Origin: Leptasterias polaris
Taxonomy: Eukaryota > Echinodermata > Asteroidea > Forcipulatida > Asteriidae
DNA: 64,000 nt
Direction: 5' to 3'
Assembly: GCA_037783415.1 (NCBI GenBank)
Contig: JAZGTN010000211.1
Location: forward strand, 186,001-250,000
The notes under the pieces were generated by a model. It did no database searches and was not told the DNA's origin. It was given only the letters and a program-made list of their open reading frames with translations. The first letter of the stretch is position 1. Each line of letters begins with the position of its first letter. The position numbers were made by a program, and so were the translations under genes. Of this stretch, positions 12,362 to 22,688 are shown in pieces.

Positions 12362-13610
12362 AAGACAAAAAAGAGAAAACTTCCCTCTAAAACGCTAGAA
12401 TTAACGAGTGAAATATGGAACAAGCGTGTACGGACAAGTACCCCGACCAATCAAGGGGTCTACTTGACACCGCCAGCAAAAGGGCTAGAGTTTAAAGAGA
12501 AGCCTAAAAAAGATCGCAAAAGTGCAGTCACAAACAAAGGGGACAGCACACAAGCGCCACGTGCCACAACCATCAAACAAAATACACATGACTACACAGG
12601 CAAACAAACTTTCACTTCCGCAGCTCAGTCACCTTCATTGGTACCAATGATGAGGGGCATTTCCAATAATAGAGTATCGTGTTGGTGGATAGCTACTATT
12701 CAAGCTGTAAGACCATTCATACCTCAAGCAAAGTTAACCAATTCAAAATTTCAAGGCAGTGACGTTTTTCTTTGGCGAACTTTAGTAAAACTGTTTCATA
12801 CTTTAGAAGTAGACACATCCACACCGATCCCATTTCACATCGTTCAACCAATTATAAAGGAATCTTCGTTGCAAATGAACATTAACTGTAATGAGCAGCA
12901 GGATGCAGCAGAGTTTTATTCACAATTAATTGTGCCATTTCTCAGTGAATCATGTCTCACTACAAAGCTAGAATTATGTAAGAGTGTGAAGTGCCTTAAC
13001 TGTAATCAAACTTCTGTAGTTGAAAATTCCACATGTGGTGTATTATCTGTCGCTGTCCAACAAACATGTCTGGAAGAATGTTTACAACATTACTTCAAAG
13101 AAGAAACCATCAGTGATGTTGATTGCAGCCTTTGTAATAAAAAATGCACAAAAAACCCCAATATGTCATATAGTGAATTGTCCTTCACTTTTAGTTGTTC
13201 AATTGCTAAGATTCGATGCTGTTAGAGGACATCAAACAACAAAGATTTCAACAAACATCACACCAAATATATCAATTAATTTATCTAAATTTTGTGTAAA
13301 CAACACACCTGCAGTATACCATTTGCGTTCGGTTATTGTCCACGAGGGCAGTTCGTTGGAAAGTGGTCATTACAAAACACACATCATTGATTCGTTGGAC
13401 TCGACCATCATAGAGTTTAACGATGCCTTTGTTCAACAAGAAAGTGGTTTGAGTTTCAACAACAAAGTATCTGAGATGGGATATCTTTTTTTCTACGAAA
13501 AACAAGATTCAAAGACACGGTTGACTGACCTTGATCCAAAAAGCAACGAAAATCATTTTAGAGTTGGTACAAATGAAGAAAAATTTGTCCGCCTTCTTTG
13601 GGCTTCCTGC
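12362..13610 (+). pseudogene. USP-type (C19) ubiquitin hydrolase domain, frame-broken
   Basis: The frame continues from the transposase after its TGA with no other stop; no ATG marks a new start (codon 12464 is TTG). A ~60-residue low-complexity basic linker precedes the domain. Cys box: 'GISNNRVSCWWIATIQAV', catalytic Cys at DNA 12680. 'EQQDAAEFYSQL' is the QQDAxEF motif. Two CxxC pairs (CLNC, CSLC) form the usual zinc-binding fingers. The frame then ends at 13225, but after one extra base near 13180 the other frame continues 'PSLLVVQLLRFD', then the His box 'SSLESGHYKTHIID', 'IIEFNDAF' (Asn/Asp) and 'GYLFFYEK'. All catalytic elements are present across the break. It would hydrolyse ubiquitin or a ubiquitin-like modifier. 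Confidence 0.85.
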
Positions 13611-14389
13611 GATGAAAAAACATGCACAGCGTCGCTTTGCGGGAAGAACGAACGAAGGATTTTCTGTCTTTTCACCAACTGGCAATGATTAATGACATCC
13701 CTAAACAATCCGTTTGGAAAAGATTAAAATGTATCTACACAAACTACCGCTGTGGTTGGTTAAGCGATTTCTTGGTTGATTTCTATATCACACAGTTGTG
13801 TGAATTGGTAAATGAAGAAATCCAAACTAGAAAGTTTACAGCTTTACAGTGTAATTTAACTGCAGAAATTCTTAATGAGCAATCGTCAACCACATCATTC
13901 ATATCAGTATCTAAAAGGTGTTTTACTAGGCCTACTGGTAAATTTTGCGAAATCATGTTTTTCCCCCTGTTGGAGAACAGACACTTCACACTCTATGTCA
14001 TTGATAATAACCGAACAAATATTATTTGCTTGGATTCAATGAGTTCTACTCGAGACACTCGTCGTAAAATGGTAGTACATAGACGGGCCTTCTTTGATTT
14101 TTTCCAAAATGGTTTGAAGAATAGATACTGGAATATAATGCCAAACGCTTTGGAAGGCAAACAAAAGGCCGAAATTAAACAAGCCTCGTGCGTGCAACAA
14201 ACGGATTCAGAAAGTTGTGGTGTCTTTTGCTTTATCTTCGCTGAACAAGTATGTTTCCCACATAGACAACTTTTACCAACAAGTACTGCGGAAAACCTCG
14301 GAATTTACATCCTACTACAGTTAATAAAAAGATCACTCACCGTTGACCCTGAATTGCAACGGCTGTTTGTTTCCTATGTACATTATTAA
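13611..14389 (+). CDS. Ulp1/SENP-type (C48) SUMO protease domain
   Basis: About 250 codons, overlapping the end of the USP frame in a different phase; the frame switch probably lies between 13600 and 13640 near an A6 run. Features of the C48 fold: 'CGWLSDFLVDFYITQL' entry motif, 'NRHFTLYVID' with catalytic His (residue 121 counted from 13622), 'IICLDSM' with catalytic Asp (138), 'QQTDSESCGVFC' with oxyanion Gln (193) and nucleophile Cys (199). The triad is complete. The phase equals that of the transposase, so the +1 and -1 changes around the USP C-terminus compensate each other, as expected if all three domains were once one protein. Ulp1 domains occur in several eukaryotic DNA transposon groups. 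Stop at 14387. Confidence 0.88.
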
Positions 14390-15050
14390 CATTCAATAGC
14401 AAACCATTTTTACAGGCATTCCGTGTCGACTTTGCTCCATTTAACAGTTGTTAAAAAAATTATGGGGATAAATATTCGAGCAATGTTGTATTTTGCGGGT
14501 AAATTATTAGTTAAACTTTTAAGTGTACGACCTAGTCACTCGATTGTGTACTAAGTAAAATGTCTTAAATGTGTGTGCTTTGGTAATGCTGAACAAATAT
14601 GACATTACACTGAATACCCCGGCACGGATTATTCGTGAAAAAAAATAGTAATACACCTTTATATGAGCGTCGTGTATGCAGAAAAAACAAACGGTTCATC
14701 GGAATTTTCCCCAAAACAGAAACATCAAATTAATCGCAGGTAGTTTTATGATGTGTGATTTAAAAATTTTATATAATAATGCGCCATGGCTACAAGGTAT
14801 TCCGTGTGGCATAAGATTTTCAGAAAAAGCCAAATAGTATATACAAATATTGATGTCAGCTAAAATAATAAATCTGTCACTTTGTTTTCACGTGTATTGG
14901 AATTCAAACCTGGTTTTTGTCTTGAAATGGTTTTTTCACAGACTGTTTATTGTGACAAATTATATATATAATAATAATAATAATTATTATAAAGTATATA
15001 CAGCTTTCCAACCATTTTAAAATAAATTGGCAGACCTTCTCTTTTTCAAA
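14390..15050. other. AT-rich noncoding DNA after the Ulp1 domain
   Basis: No gene seen. Includes an (ATA/ATT)n imperfect palindrome at about 14963-14992 and an AATAAA near 14867. If the transposase locus is a mobile element its right end should be here or slightly beyond, but I did not recognise an inverted repeat. Confidence 0.4.
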
Positions 15051-15059
15051 AAATCACTG

Positions 15060-15775
15060 GTAAAAGCCCAAAATATTTGAAGCCATGCTTGATTGATTAT
15101 GGAAACCTCGTTCGCTAAAGGAAAAATAGTAAAAGTTTGTTTTCTACAAGTAACAAACTAAACTTCTCTGTTATCGCTAGTCCAAACATATCGTGTACGT
15201 ACACAAAGGGTTTGGACTTATCATGTACGTACATGATAAGTTAAAGGATAACTTTCGTGCACGTACACGATGACGTATAGTGTATTTGGGACACGATTAG
15301 TTATCTGGTACGTACATGATAAGAGAGAGATATTTTTGGTTTTAACGTGCTGGGAATATGCCTCCGTAGATTTTTAATCTTAAACTCTAGAGAATTTTAA
15401 ATGTAATTTGCATACCGTTTCTTTGTAAATATGTATAAAACAACAATTGTGAGACGTGCTTGATTAGTTATTGAAAAAACGCTTTATGAAACATTCTGTG
15501 AAAGTTTTTTTGGAAAAGTTAAAGGAAAAGTTACAATGAACGTACACTGAAATTTATCGTGTATTTGGGACACGATAACTTGTCTTGTACGTACACGAAA
15601 GAGTGATGGGACTCTTTTTGGTAATTAACATTGTGACGATACATTTCTGTAGTATTTGTAATCTAAAACGTTGAAGAGTTTTTAAATGTTATTTACATAC
15701 CGTTTCTTTGTCAATATGTATAAAACAACAATTGTGAGATGTGCTTGATTAGTTATTGAAACCACGCATTTATAA
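15060..15775. repeat. ~300 bp degenerate tandem repeat with GTACGTAC palindromes
   Basis: Blocks at 15360-15480 and 15645-15765 align well ('CATACCGTTTCTTTGT', 'GTATAAAACAACAATTGTGA', 'CTTGATTAGTTATTGAAA'), and 15080-15140 is a more diverged third copy. Between them are short palindromes: 12 bp GTGTACGTACAC at 15193, a perfect 26 bp palindrome at 15216-15241 centred on GTACGTAC, and imperfect versions near 15257, 15308 and 15588. No coding content. Confidence 0.75.
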
Positions 15776-16430
15776 ATGGGTTGCAGAATATTCCTCTATT
15801 ATGATTTTCAGAAAGGTCACTTGATGTCAAGTTTTGACAAAAAATGTCATACACACAGAGAAAGTATTCTGTTTGATAAACTCACTTGTCTGTTAACAAC
15901 AAAGATTAAGAAAAGAATATTTTACTTTTGTACAAAGTTTTATTTTAAAACTGGATATTAAAGGGTTATAAATGGATATTCATTTTTTTATTTATTGTTC
16001 TGTGTACAAAGCACTAAATCGGTTAGTAATGATGATACGAAAAGCAAACATCCAGAAAAGTTACTCGAAAGTGATGACATAAGTTGGCATTTATCATTAT
16101 CTTGATACAAAGATAAATTGAAAATAAATACACAATGACTAATTGTCATTTTTACATATTCATTTCTACCATGTGCTATTGATTTTCATACTTATTTTCC
16201 AGAATTTAAATAAAATTCATGACGTTTAAATATTCTTAATTACTTGTCATTTGTATGCGTTGTTCTGAAAAGTTGAACAATAACCTTTTCCTAATTTTGT
16301 TTGGGAAGAAACAAAGTGGTAAAAACAGTTTTTGATCACGGAAAGATGTAATTTTCATTTTATTGCCGCATTTGTGCGATAGGAGAAATTTGCGCCTGTA
16401 TAACTGTGGCTAATTAGCGACAAAATAGCC
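15776..16430. other. AT-rich DNA with no recognised feature
   Basis: A 61-codon plus-strand frame at 15776-15961 has no protein-like signature. Otherwise nothing recognisable before the 201 bp array. Confidence 0.4.
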
Positions 16431-18480
16431 AGCTAAAAAATTTGATATGCCCAGGGTATCGGTCTTTAGGATTCTGGACTAAAAAATTAATTTTTATTCA
16501 TAATGAAGGGTACAAATTCTTTACAAGATGTAGTTGACTCAACCGTATAGGCATTTGTGCGTGTTCTAAAAGGCAAATTGTGTCTGTAGTGATGTGGGTA
16601 ATTAACCACTAATTAGTGACCGAAATTGGCCAGCTCAAAAATTTGATATACCCAGGCTATCAGTCTTTAGGATTCTGAAATAAAACATTAATTTATATTC
16701 ATAACGAAGGGTACAAATTCTTTACAAGATGTAGTTGACTCAACCGTATACGCATTTGTGCGTGTTCTATAAGGCAAATTGTGTCAGTAGTGATGTGGGT
16801 AATTAACCACTAATTAGTGACTGAACATAGTTCAGTCACTAATTAGTGGTTAATTTGATATGCCCAGGGTATCAGTCTTTAAGATTCTGGAATAAAAAAT
16901 GTATTTATATTCATAACGAAGGGTACAAATTCTTTACCAGAGGTAGTTGACTCAACCGTAGGCATTTGTGCGTGCTATTGATAGCAAATGGTGTCTGTAT
17001 TGATGTGGGTAATTAACCACTAATTAGTGACCGAAATTGGCCAGCTCAAAAATTTGATATGCCCAGGGTATCAGTCTTTAAGATTCTGGACTAAAAAAAT
17101 AATTTATATCCATAACGAAGGGTACAAATTCTTTACAAGATGTAGTTGACTCAACCGTATAGGCATTTGTGCGTGTTACCTATGGCAAATGGTGTCTATA
17201 TTGATTTGGGTAATTAACCACTAATTAGTGACCGAAATTAGCCAGCTCAAAAATTTGATATGCCCAGGGTATCAGTCTTTAAGATTCTGGACTAAAAAAA
17301 TAATTTTTATCCATAACGAAGGGTACAAATTCTTTACAAGATGTAGTTGACTCAACCGTATAGGCATTTGTGCGTGTTACCTATGGCAAATGGTGTCTAT
17401 ATTGATTTGGGTAATTAACCACTAATTAGTGACCGAAATTAGCCAGCTCAAATATTTGATATGCCCAGGGTATCAGTCTTTAAGATTCTGGAATAAAAAA
17501 TGTATTTATATTCATAACGAAGGGTACAAATTCTTTACCAGAGGTAGTAGACTCAACCGTATAGGCATTTGTGCGCGTTACCTATGGCAAATGGTGTCTG
17601 TATTGATTTGGGTAATTAACCACTAATTAGTGACCGAAATTAGCCAGCTCAAAAATTTGATATGCCCAGGGTATCAGTCTTTAAGATTCTGGACTAAAAA
17701 AATAATTTATATCCATAACGAAGGGTACAAATTCTTTACAAGATGTAGTTGACTCAACCGTATAGGCATTTGTGCGTGTTACCTATGGCAAATGGTGTCT
17801 ATATTGATTTGGGTAATTAACCACTAATTAGTGACCGAAATTAGCCAGCTCAAAAATTTGATATGCCCAGGGTATCAGTCTTTAAGATTCTGGACTAAAA
17901 AAATATTTTTTATCCATAACGAAGGGTACAAATTCTTTACAAGATGTAGTTGACTCAACCGTATAGGCATTTGTGCGTGTTACCTATGGCAAATGGTGTC
18001 TATATTGATTTGGGTAATTAACCACTAATTAGTGACCGAAATTAGCCAGCTCAAATATTTGATATGCCCAGGGTATCAGTCTTTAAGATTCTGGAATAAA
18101 AAATGTATTTATATTCATAACGAAGGGTACAAATTCTTTACCAGAGGTAGTAGACTCAACCGTATAGGCATTTGTGCGCGTTACCTATGGCAAATGGTGT
18201 CTGTATTGATTTGGGTAATTAACCACTAATTAGTGACCGAAATTAGCCAGCTCAAAAATTTGATATGCCCAGGGTATCAGTCTTTAAGATTCTGGAATAA
18301 AAAATGTATTTATATTCATAACGAAGGGTACAAATTCTTTACCAGAGGTAGTTGACTCAACCGTATAGGCATTTGTGCGCGTTACCTATGGCAAATGGTG
18401 TCTATATTGATTTGGGTAATTAACCACTAATTAGTGACCGAAATTGGCCAGCTCAAAAATTTGATATGCCCAGGGTATTC
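16430..18480. repeat. 201 bp tandem repeat, eleven copies, 603 bp higher-order period
   Basis: The marker GATATGCCCAGGGTATC (or a variant) occurs at 16444, 16645, 16857, 17056, 17257, 17458, 17659, 17860, 18061, 18262 and 18463: eight of the ten spacings are exactly 201, the others 212 and 199. Each unit contains the imperfect palindrome TAACCACTAATTAGTGACCG. The segment around 17429-17626 reappears unchanged at 18032-18229, so three-unit blocks of 603 bp have been copied together. The array ends abruptly within a unit at about 18478. Confidence 0.95.
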
Positions 18481-18850
18481 TTGAAAAAATGTTTAACTTT
18501 TCAAATTAAACAACGTATTATGACATTATGCATACACTCAAATTTGTCTCCGTGTTTGCGGCTTATTTTCTAACAATTTATGTATTACATTTTTTAATTT
18601 TTATTGCTTTCCATTGACCTATAGTTATATGATTTCAATATTATCGAGAGAAAAACTCTATTTTTTGGCTTGTTTTTTAGTATTCGTTCGGATAAAATAA
18701 CGATTTCACCATTAGAAATGAGCAAAATGAGCCATTTGTTCACCTCCCTGTACTGCATGTGTTCTATTTTCTTAATACGAGGCTGGTTTTTCCGGGAATA
18801 CGCGGCTGGCTATTTCGGGCCCAATACTGTGCTAGCTTCAGCCCGGTATC
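18481..18850. other. Spacer between 201 bp array and ALDH5A1-like remnant
   Basis: AT-rich, with no recognised gene. It may include upstream coding or intron sequence of the following dehydrogenase remnant, but I could not extend the homology leftward. Confidence 0.4.
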
Positions 18851-19052
18851 AATCCAGCCAATGGGAATGAGATTGGACGTGTCCCTGACCTTGGGGTAGC
18901 GGAGATGGAGGATGCCATCAATTGGCTGCCTATGAAGCATTCCAGAGCTGGCGAGAAACAACGGCTAAAGAGAGGGCGAAATTTGTAGGAAACTCTTTGA
19001 CCTTATGATGAGCAACCAGAAGGAATTAACTAAAATTATCACAGCTGAAAAT
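18851..19052 (+). pseudogene. ALDH5A1-like: Succinate-semialdehyde dehydrogenase (ALDH5A1-like) exon remnant A
   Basis: Conceptual translation gives 'NPANGNEIGRVPDLGVAEME' followed, after a frame change near 18925, by 'AAYEAFQSWRETTAKERAKF', and after another near 18988 by 'KLFDLMMSNQKELTKIITAE'. This is the N-terminal region of the SSADH branch of the aldehyde dehydrogenases (mitochondrial GABA-shunt enzyme, succinate semialdehyde to succinate with NAD). A donor-like GTAAGA follows at 19053. Two frameshifts in ~200 bp mean it is not translatable as it stands. Its order and strand agree with remnants B and C about 10 kb downstream. Confidence 0.82.
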
Positions 19053-19148
19053 GTAAGAAAAATAATTGCTTTACAATCAGTGTCTCAGTTTTACACTGCG
19101 ATGGGTATTAATGTATAATTTGTAATGGGTATTATTATTATTATTATT
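19053..19148. other. Short intron-like AT-rich stretch
   Basis: Follows the donor-like site of remnant A and ends in an (ATT)n tract next to the foldback element. Nothing else is visible. Confidence 0.35.
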
Positions 19149-20229
19149 AGCTGTTCCGACCTAGCTGTCGGAACTACGGAAGCGTATATTATGACCATCA
19201 TTTTACTGCGTTACCGAGATAATTTATCATTGAAACACAGAATCATACACTAGTTATTACGGTTTTCAGAGTTAAATTGATCAGAAACACAGAATTCAAA
19301 GATAACATATCTTTAAAAAACATAAATCAATGATAACATATCTTCAAAATATGGAAATCGAAGATAAGGTATCTTAGAAGTATTGAAATCAATGATAGCA
19401 TATCTTGGAAATACGGAACTCTAAGGTTACATATCTTGGAAGTACGGAATTCAATGATAACATATCTTGGAAATACGGAAATCGAAGATAACATATTTTG
19501 GAAAGGGGTGGAAATAATGGGTCCAGTATTGAAAACGCCCGAAATACTCCTTAATGCTATTGGATTTTAAGAGATCTGTACCTAGACATTACCTATTTAT
19601 TATCATATACAGGCAAACTGACATCCCATGTTGGCTCAAGGGGGGTATGGGGCGCCGTTTGACAATTAATTGTTTTGCGATTGACATGTTTCTACCATGG
19701 TTTGTAACAATTTGATGTAAACCAAAGAAATCGCTGTCAATTTGTTTGTGGTTTACATACCATGAATATACAATAAAAGCTTATAAATTATGGTTAATAA
19801 ACCATGAAAATTGAATTCATCATAAAACATGGTTTATAAACCATGATTTGTAAACCATGAAAATTTAAGCACCTTAAAAACATGGTTTATAAACAATTTA
19901 TTGACAAACGGCGCCCCATGGGGGGAGGGGGGCTTCAAAATTTACAAGGCCTTTAATCAGTACAATTTCATGTATTTCCGTAAGTTTCCCAGAAATGTTA
20001 TCATTGTTTTCAATATTTCCAAATATACATTATCTTCGATTTCTATATTTCCAAGATATGTTATCATTGATTTCTGTATTTCTTAGATATGTTATCTTTG
20101 AATTCTGTGTTTCTGACAAATATAACTTTGAAAACCGTAATAACTAGTGTATGATTCTGTGTTTCAATGATAAATTATCTCGGTAACGCAGTAATAAGAT
20201 GGTCATATACGCTTCCGTTCGGAACAGCT
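19149..20229. mobile_element. Foldback/TIR DNA element with AGCTGTTCCG ends (copy A)
   Basis: Left arm begins AGCTGTTCCGAC at 19149 and right arm ends with its complement CGGAACAGCT at 20220-20229. The arms are long: 'GCGTTACCGAGATAATTTA', 'ACACAGAATCATACACTAG' and 'TATTACGGTTTTCA' occur in order on the left and inverted in mirror order on the right (20060-20215). Toward the centre both arms break into ~30 bp direct repeats containing GATAACATATCTTGGAAATA. No transposase frame, so it is non-autonomous. A nested MITE occupies the centre. The target duplication is unclear because the left flank is an (ATT)n tract. Confidence 0.8.
19646..19920. mobile_element. MITE with GGGGCGCCGTTTG terminal inverted repeats, nested
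   Basis: Starts TATGGGGCGCCGTTTGACAA (19646) and ends with the near-exact inverse, TTGACAAACGGCGCCCCATG (19901-19920). The interior is full of short inverted words (ACCATGGTTTGTAA / TTATAAACCATG), so the whole element can fold. One-ended copies of the same family occur at 20951-21113 and 23306-23463. No coding capacity. Confidence 0.8.
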
Positions 20230-20253
20230 TTTGTTTTCGTCGAGATTTTTATT

Positions 20254-20283
20254 AGCTGTTCCGACCTAGCTGTCGGAACAGCT
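20254..20283. repeat. 30 bp perfect hairpin at start of element B
   Basis: AGCTGTTCCGAC and its exact complement flank a CTAGCT centre. The same hairpin, less complete, forms the left tip of copy A (19149-19174). The neighbouring 'TTGTTTTCGTC' stretch is duplicated with a 55 bp period (20222 and 20277), so copy A ends directly against another member of the family. Confidence 0.75.
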
Positions 20284-20313
20284 ATTGTTTTCGTCCAGAT
20301 TTTTATGTTTTTC

Positions 20314-21443
20314 TTATTCTTTGTTTCTGCCTAAATCCCATAGCATTTGCACACGTTTTTTGTATACAGCTAATATCCTAGAGCGTAATACGAAAGAGTG
20401 AGATAATTATATAAAATTGAAGCTTAGTAAATAAACTTAACTCTAAATGTAATAAATGTTAAAATTCTTAATTAATTAGCCACTTAACAGCGAGGTGAAT
20501 ATTTAATTAGCCAACCTTGTTAGCACCATATCTCTAAAAGTATACCCCGATACTGTAGATGTGCCTTTTGGCTTAAAATTACGGACGACGTCACAATGAC
20601 GTCATTTATTGCGCATTTTCGCCCGTGTACAAAACACATGGAGATAGTGAAAACAAATCTGACTTCTAGAAACACGGTTTTTTCAATTAAGCTCAAATTT
20701 AACGTCCTAGATAACACAAATGTTTCTTAAAACAAGAAATATTTTTTAAAACAAGAAATATTTTATTGACGATCAGTTTAAAAGCATCAAAACTTATTAA
20801 AACATTCTCAGTAGAAAAACCCCCCAAATTCTCAGGCAATTTGAACGCCATGGGTACTCTGACTAGAATTTGATATGTGTTTATTAACGACAAGGAGTAA
20901 ATTTTTTACCTTTTTTAAAAAGTAAAAAAATGCACCGTTACACTCGTATAGTATGGGGCGCCGTTTGTCAATTAATTGTTTAGCGTATTTTTGACGTGTT
21001 TTTACCATGGTTTGTAATAATTAGATGTAAACCATAGAAAGTGCTGTCAATTTATTTTGTGGTTTACATACCATAAATTTACAATCAAAGCTTATAAATT
21101 ATGGTTTAACGGTGCTCTTTCTTGGGTTTCCTAGACTCGTTCAAATCCTAAACCCATTTATGACCCGTGTTGTTGACGTTTTTGTAGAATATACATAGAG
21201 TCATCATTCCTGTCGCCGACTGACACAAGTCTACGTTCATTCCAAGAATCGAAAAGAATTTGTCTTGCATCAGCGCAGCGTCGTGTAATCAGATAGTTAT
21301 TCAGATTTCAGCGTGGACGTAAAGAATATGAGCGCCGCGTTCTTGGCGATGTTTCTGGGTGGCACACTTGTCTGCGCTTGGGTCCCGTTCGCCGGAAAAC
21401 GTTATGTTTAAAGTTTCTTGTGCAAAGGCATCAGTTACAAAAC
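20314..21443. repeat. 1.13 kb duplicated block, copy 1
   Basis: Aligns with 22689-23800 at an offset of 2,375 bp, with only scattered substitutions, a short extra direct repeat near 20735-20760 and small indels. Contains palindromic GACGTCACAATGACGTCA near 20586 (two CRE-like TGACGT half-site pairs). Short frames inside are identical in both copies only because the DNA is; they show no protein features. Confidence 0.9.
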
Positions 21444-21799
21444 TTTTTTCAGTTAAGGACTTGTCTTATAATGTAGATGTGCCTTTTAGCCTAACATTCT
21501 CCGCACGTCATCATGACGTCAGTCGTAGTACTCGTAGGCCTTTTTTCTTTTAGTGTACAAAACACAAACGTTTTGGTGACGTTTAGGTGATTCAGAACAC
21601 AACCGTGGCTACAACGCTGTGCTTTTTTGATTAGGTCCAGTCACCTACTTTTGCTTCGTTACTCTGGAATACAGATCGTATTGTGAAAGCCTGTCAAGAA
21701 TGGGACTTATCTCAGTTCGCCCTGAAGTAATCCTTAGATGTTATTGACAAACATTCTTAATTAGTTAATCACTAAATGATAGCAGTGTGAAGTTTTAAT

Positions 21800-22480
21800 T
21801 AACCAAACTTGTCTCTGTAATATCTGAAGAACTACACAACAGATTTTCAAACTAATTTCTGTTCTATACTCCTTGGGCATTGCAGATTAGCCTTGGAAAA
21901 CCGTGACCCTCGAAAGCCGTGACCCCATGTTGACCTTTACCTATGGGTCAACCGGAAGTGGGACCATATCTCAAGAATTACACTGCCGATTTTAAAACTT
22001 TTTTTCAGTTATAGACTCCTTGGGCATTGCAGATTAGCCTTGGGTAACCGTGACCCCATGTTGACCTTTACCTATGGGTCAACCGGAAGTGAGACCATAT
22101 CTCAAGAACTACACAACCGATCGTTCAAACTGTTTAAAGTAATGGACTCCTTGGGCATTAGAGATTAGCCTTGGGTAACCGTGACACTGTGTTGACCTTT
22201 ACTTCCGGGGCAACCGGAAGTGAGACCATATCTCAAGAACTACACAACCGATTTTCATTTTTTCAGTTATGGACTCCTTGGGCATTGGAGATTAGCCTTG
22301 GGTAACCGTGACCCCTTGTTGACCTTTACTTCTGGGTCAACCGGACCATATCTCAATAACAACACAACCGATTTTCAATTTATTTTCAGTTATAAACCAT
22401 TTGAGCATTAAATGTTAGACCATGGAGGTAGGGTTAGACAAGGGTTACCATGACCCCATGTTGACCTTTATTTCTTGTTT
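21800..22480. repeat. ~125-130 bp tandem repeat, five units
   Basis: The marker TGGGCAT recurs at 21874, 22021, 22152, 22279 and (as TGAGCAT) 22402. Each unit carries 'CCGTGACCCCATGTTGACC', 'TCAACCGGAAGTGGGACC' and 'ATCTCAAGAACTACACAACC'. Units are moderately diverged. The same family recurs at 25850-27540. Confidence 0.9.
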
Positions 22481-22688
22481 ACAAGTTCCTTTCGATTCAG
22501 TATCAGAATGAAGACCAGGTTTAGGTTTTTAGGCACACTTAAGTGAAAAGGGGCCTGTCAAAGGTCAAGAGTCTTCTATCTTGAAATCAGACCAACTTTA
22601 AAGGTCTGGAGTGCTTAATCAAAACAATAATACACGGAACAGCTTTGTGTTTGTTGACAAACACTTAATTCCTAGTTTGTTTTTATTA

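Larger units (their letters stand above)
20254..22685. mobile_element. Composite AGCTGTTCCG-family repeat (copy B)
   Basis: Bounded by the AGCTGTTCCG hairpin at 20254 and by ACGGAACAGCT near 22636, followed by a GTGTTTGT/ACAAACAC hairpin at about 22648-22665. Inside: a ~1.13 kb block (20314-21443) shared with 22689-23800, containing a one-ended copy of the GGGGCGCC MITE, then a ~125-130 bp tandem array, then a ~190 bp tail block (22490-22685) shared with 27535-27727. No transposase. The interpretation as one element is inferred from the matching ends and the shared block order. Confidence 0.6.

Noticed and set aside
9860..16430. Terminal inverted repeats around the transposase-USP-Ulp1 locus
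   Set aside because: Scanning both flanks by eye gave only short matches such as GGAATTTTCC-like words, not a convincing pair of ends.
20580..20610. CRE-like TGACGT palindrome as a promoter of a gene
   Set aside because: It lies in a duplicated repeat block with no gene downstream in either copy.
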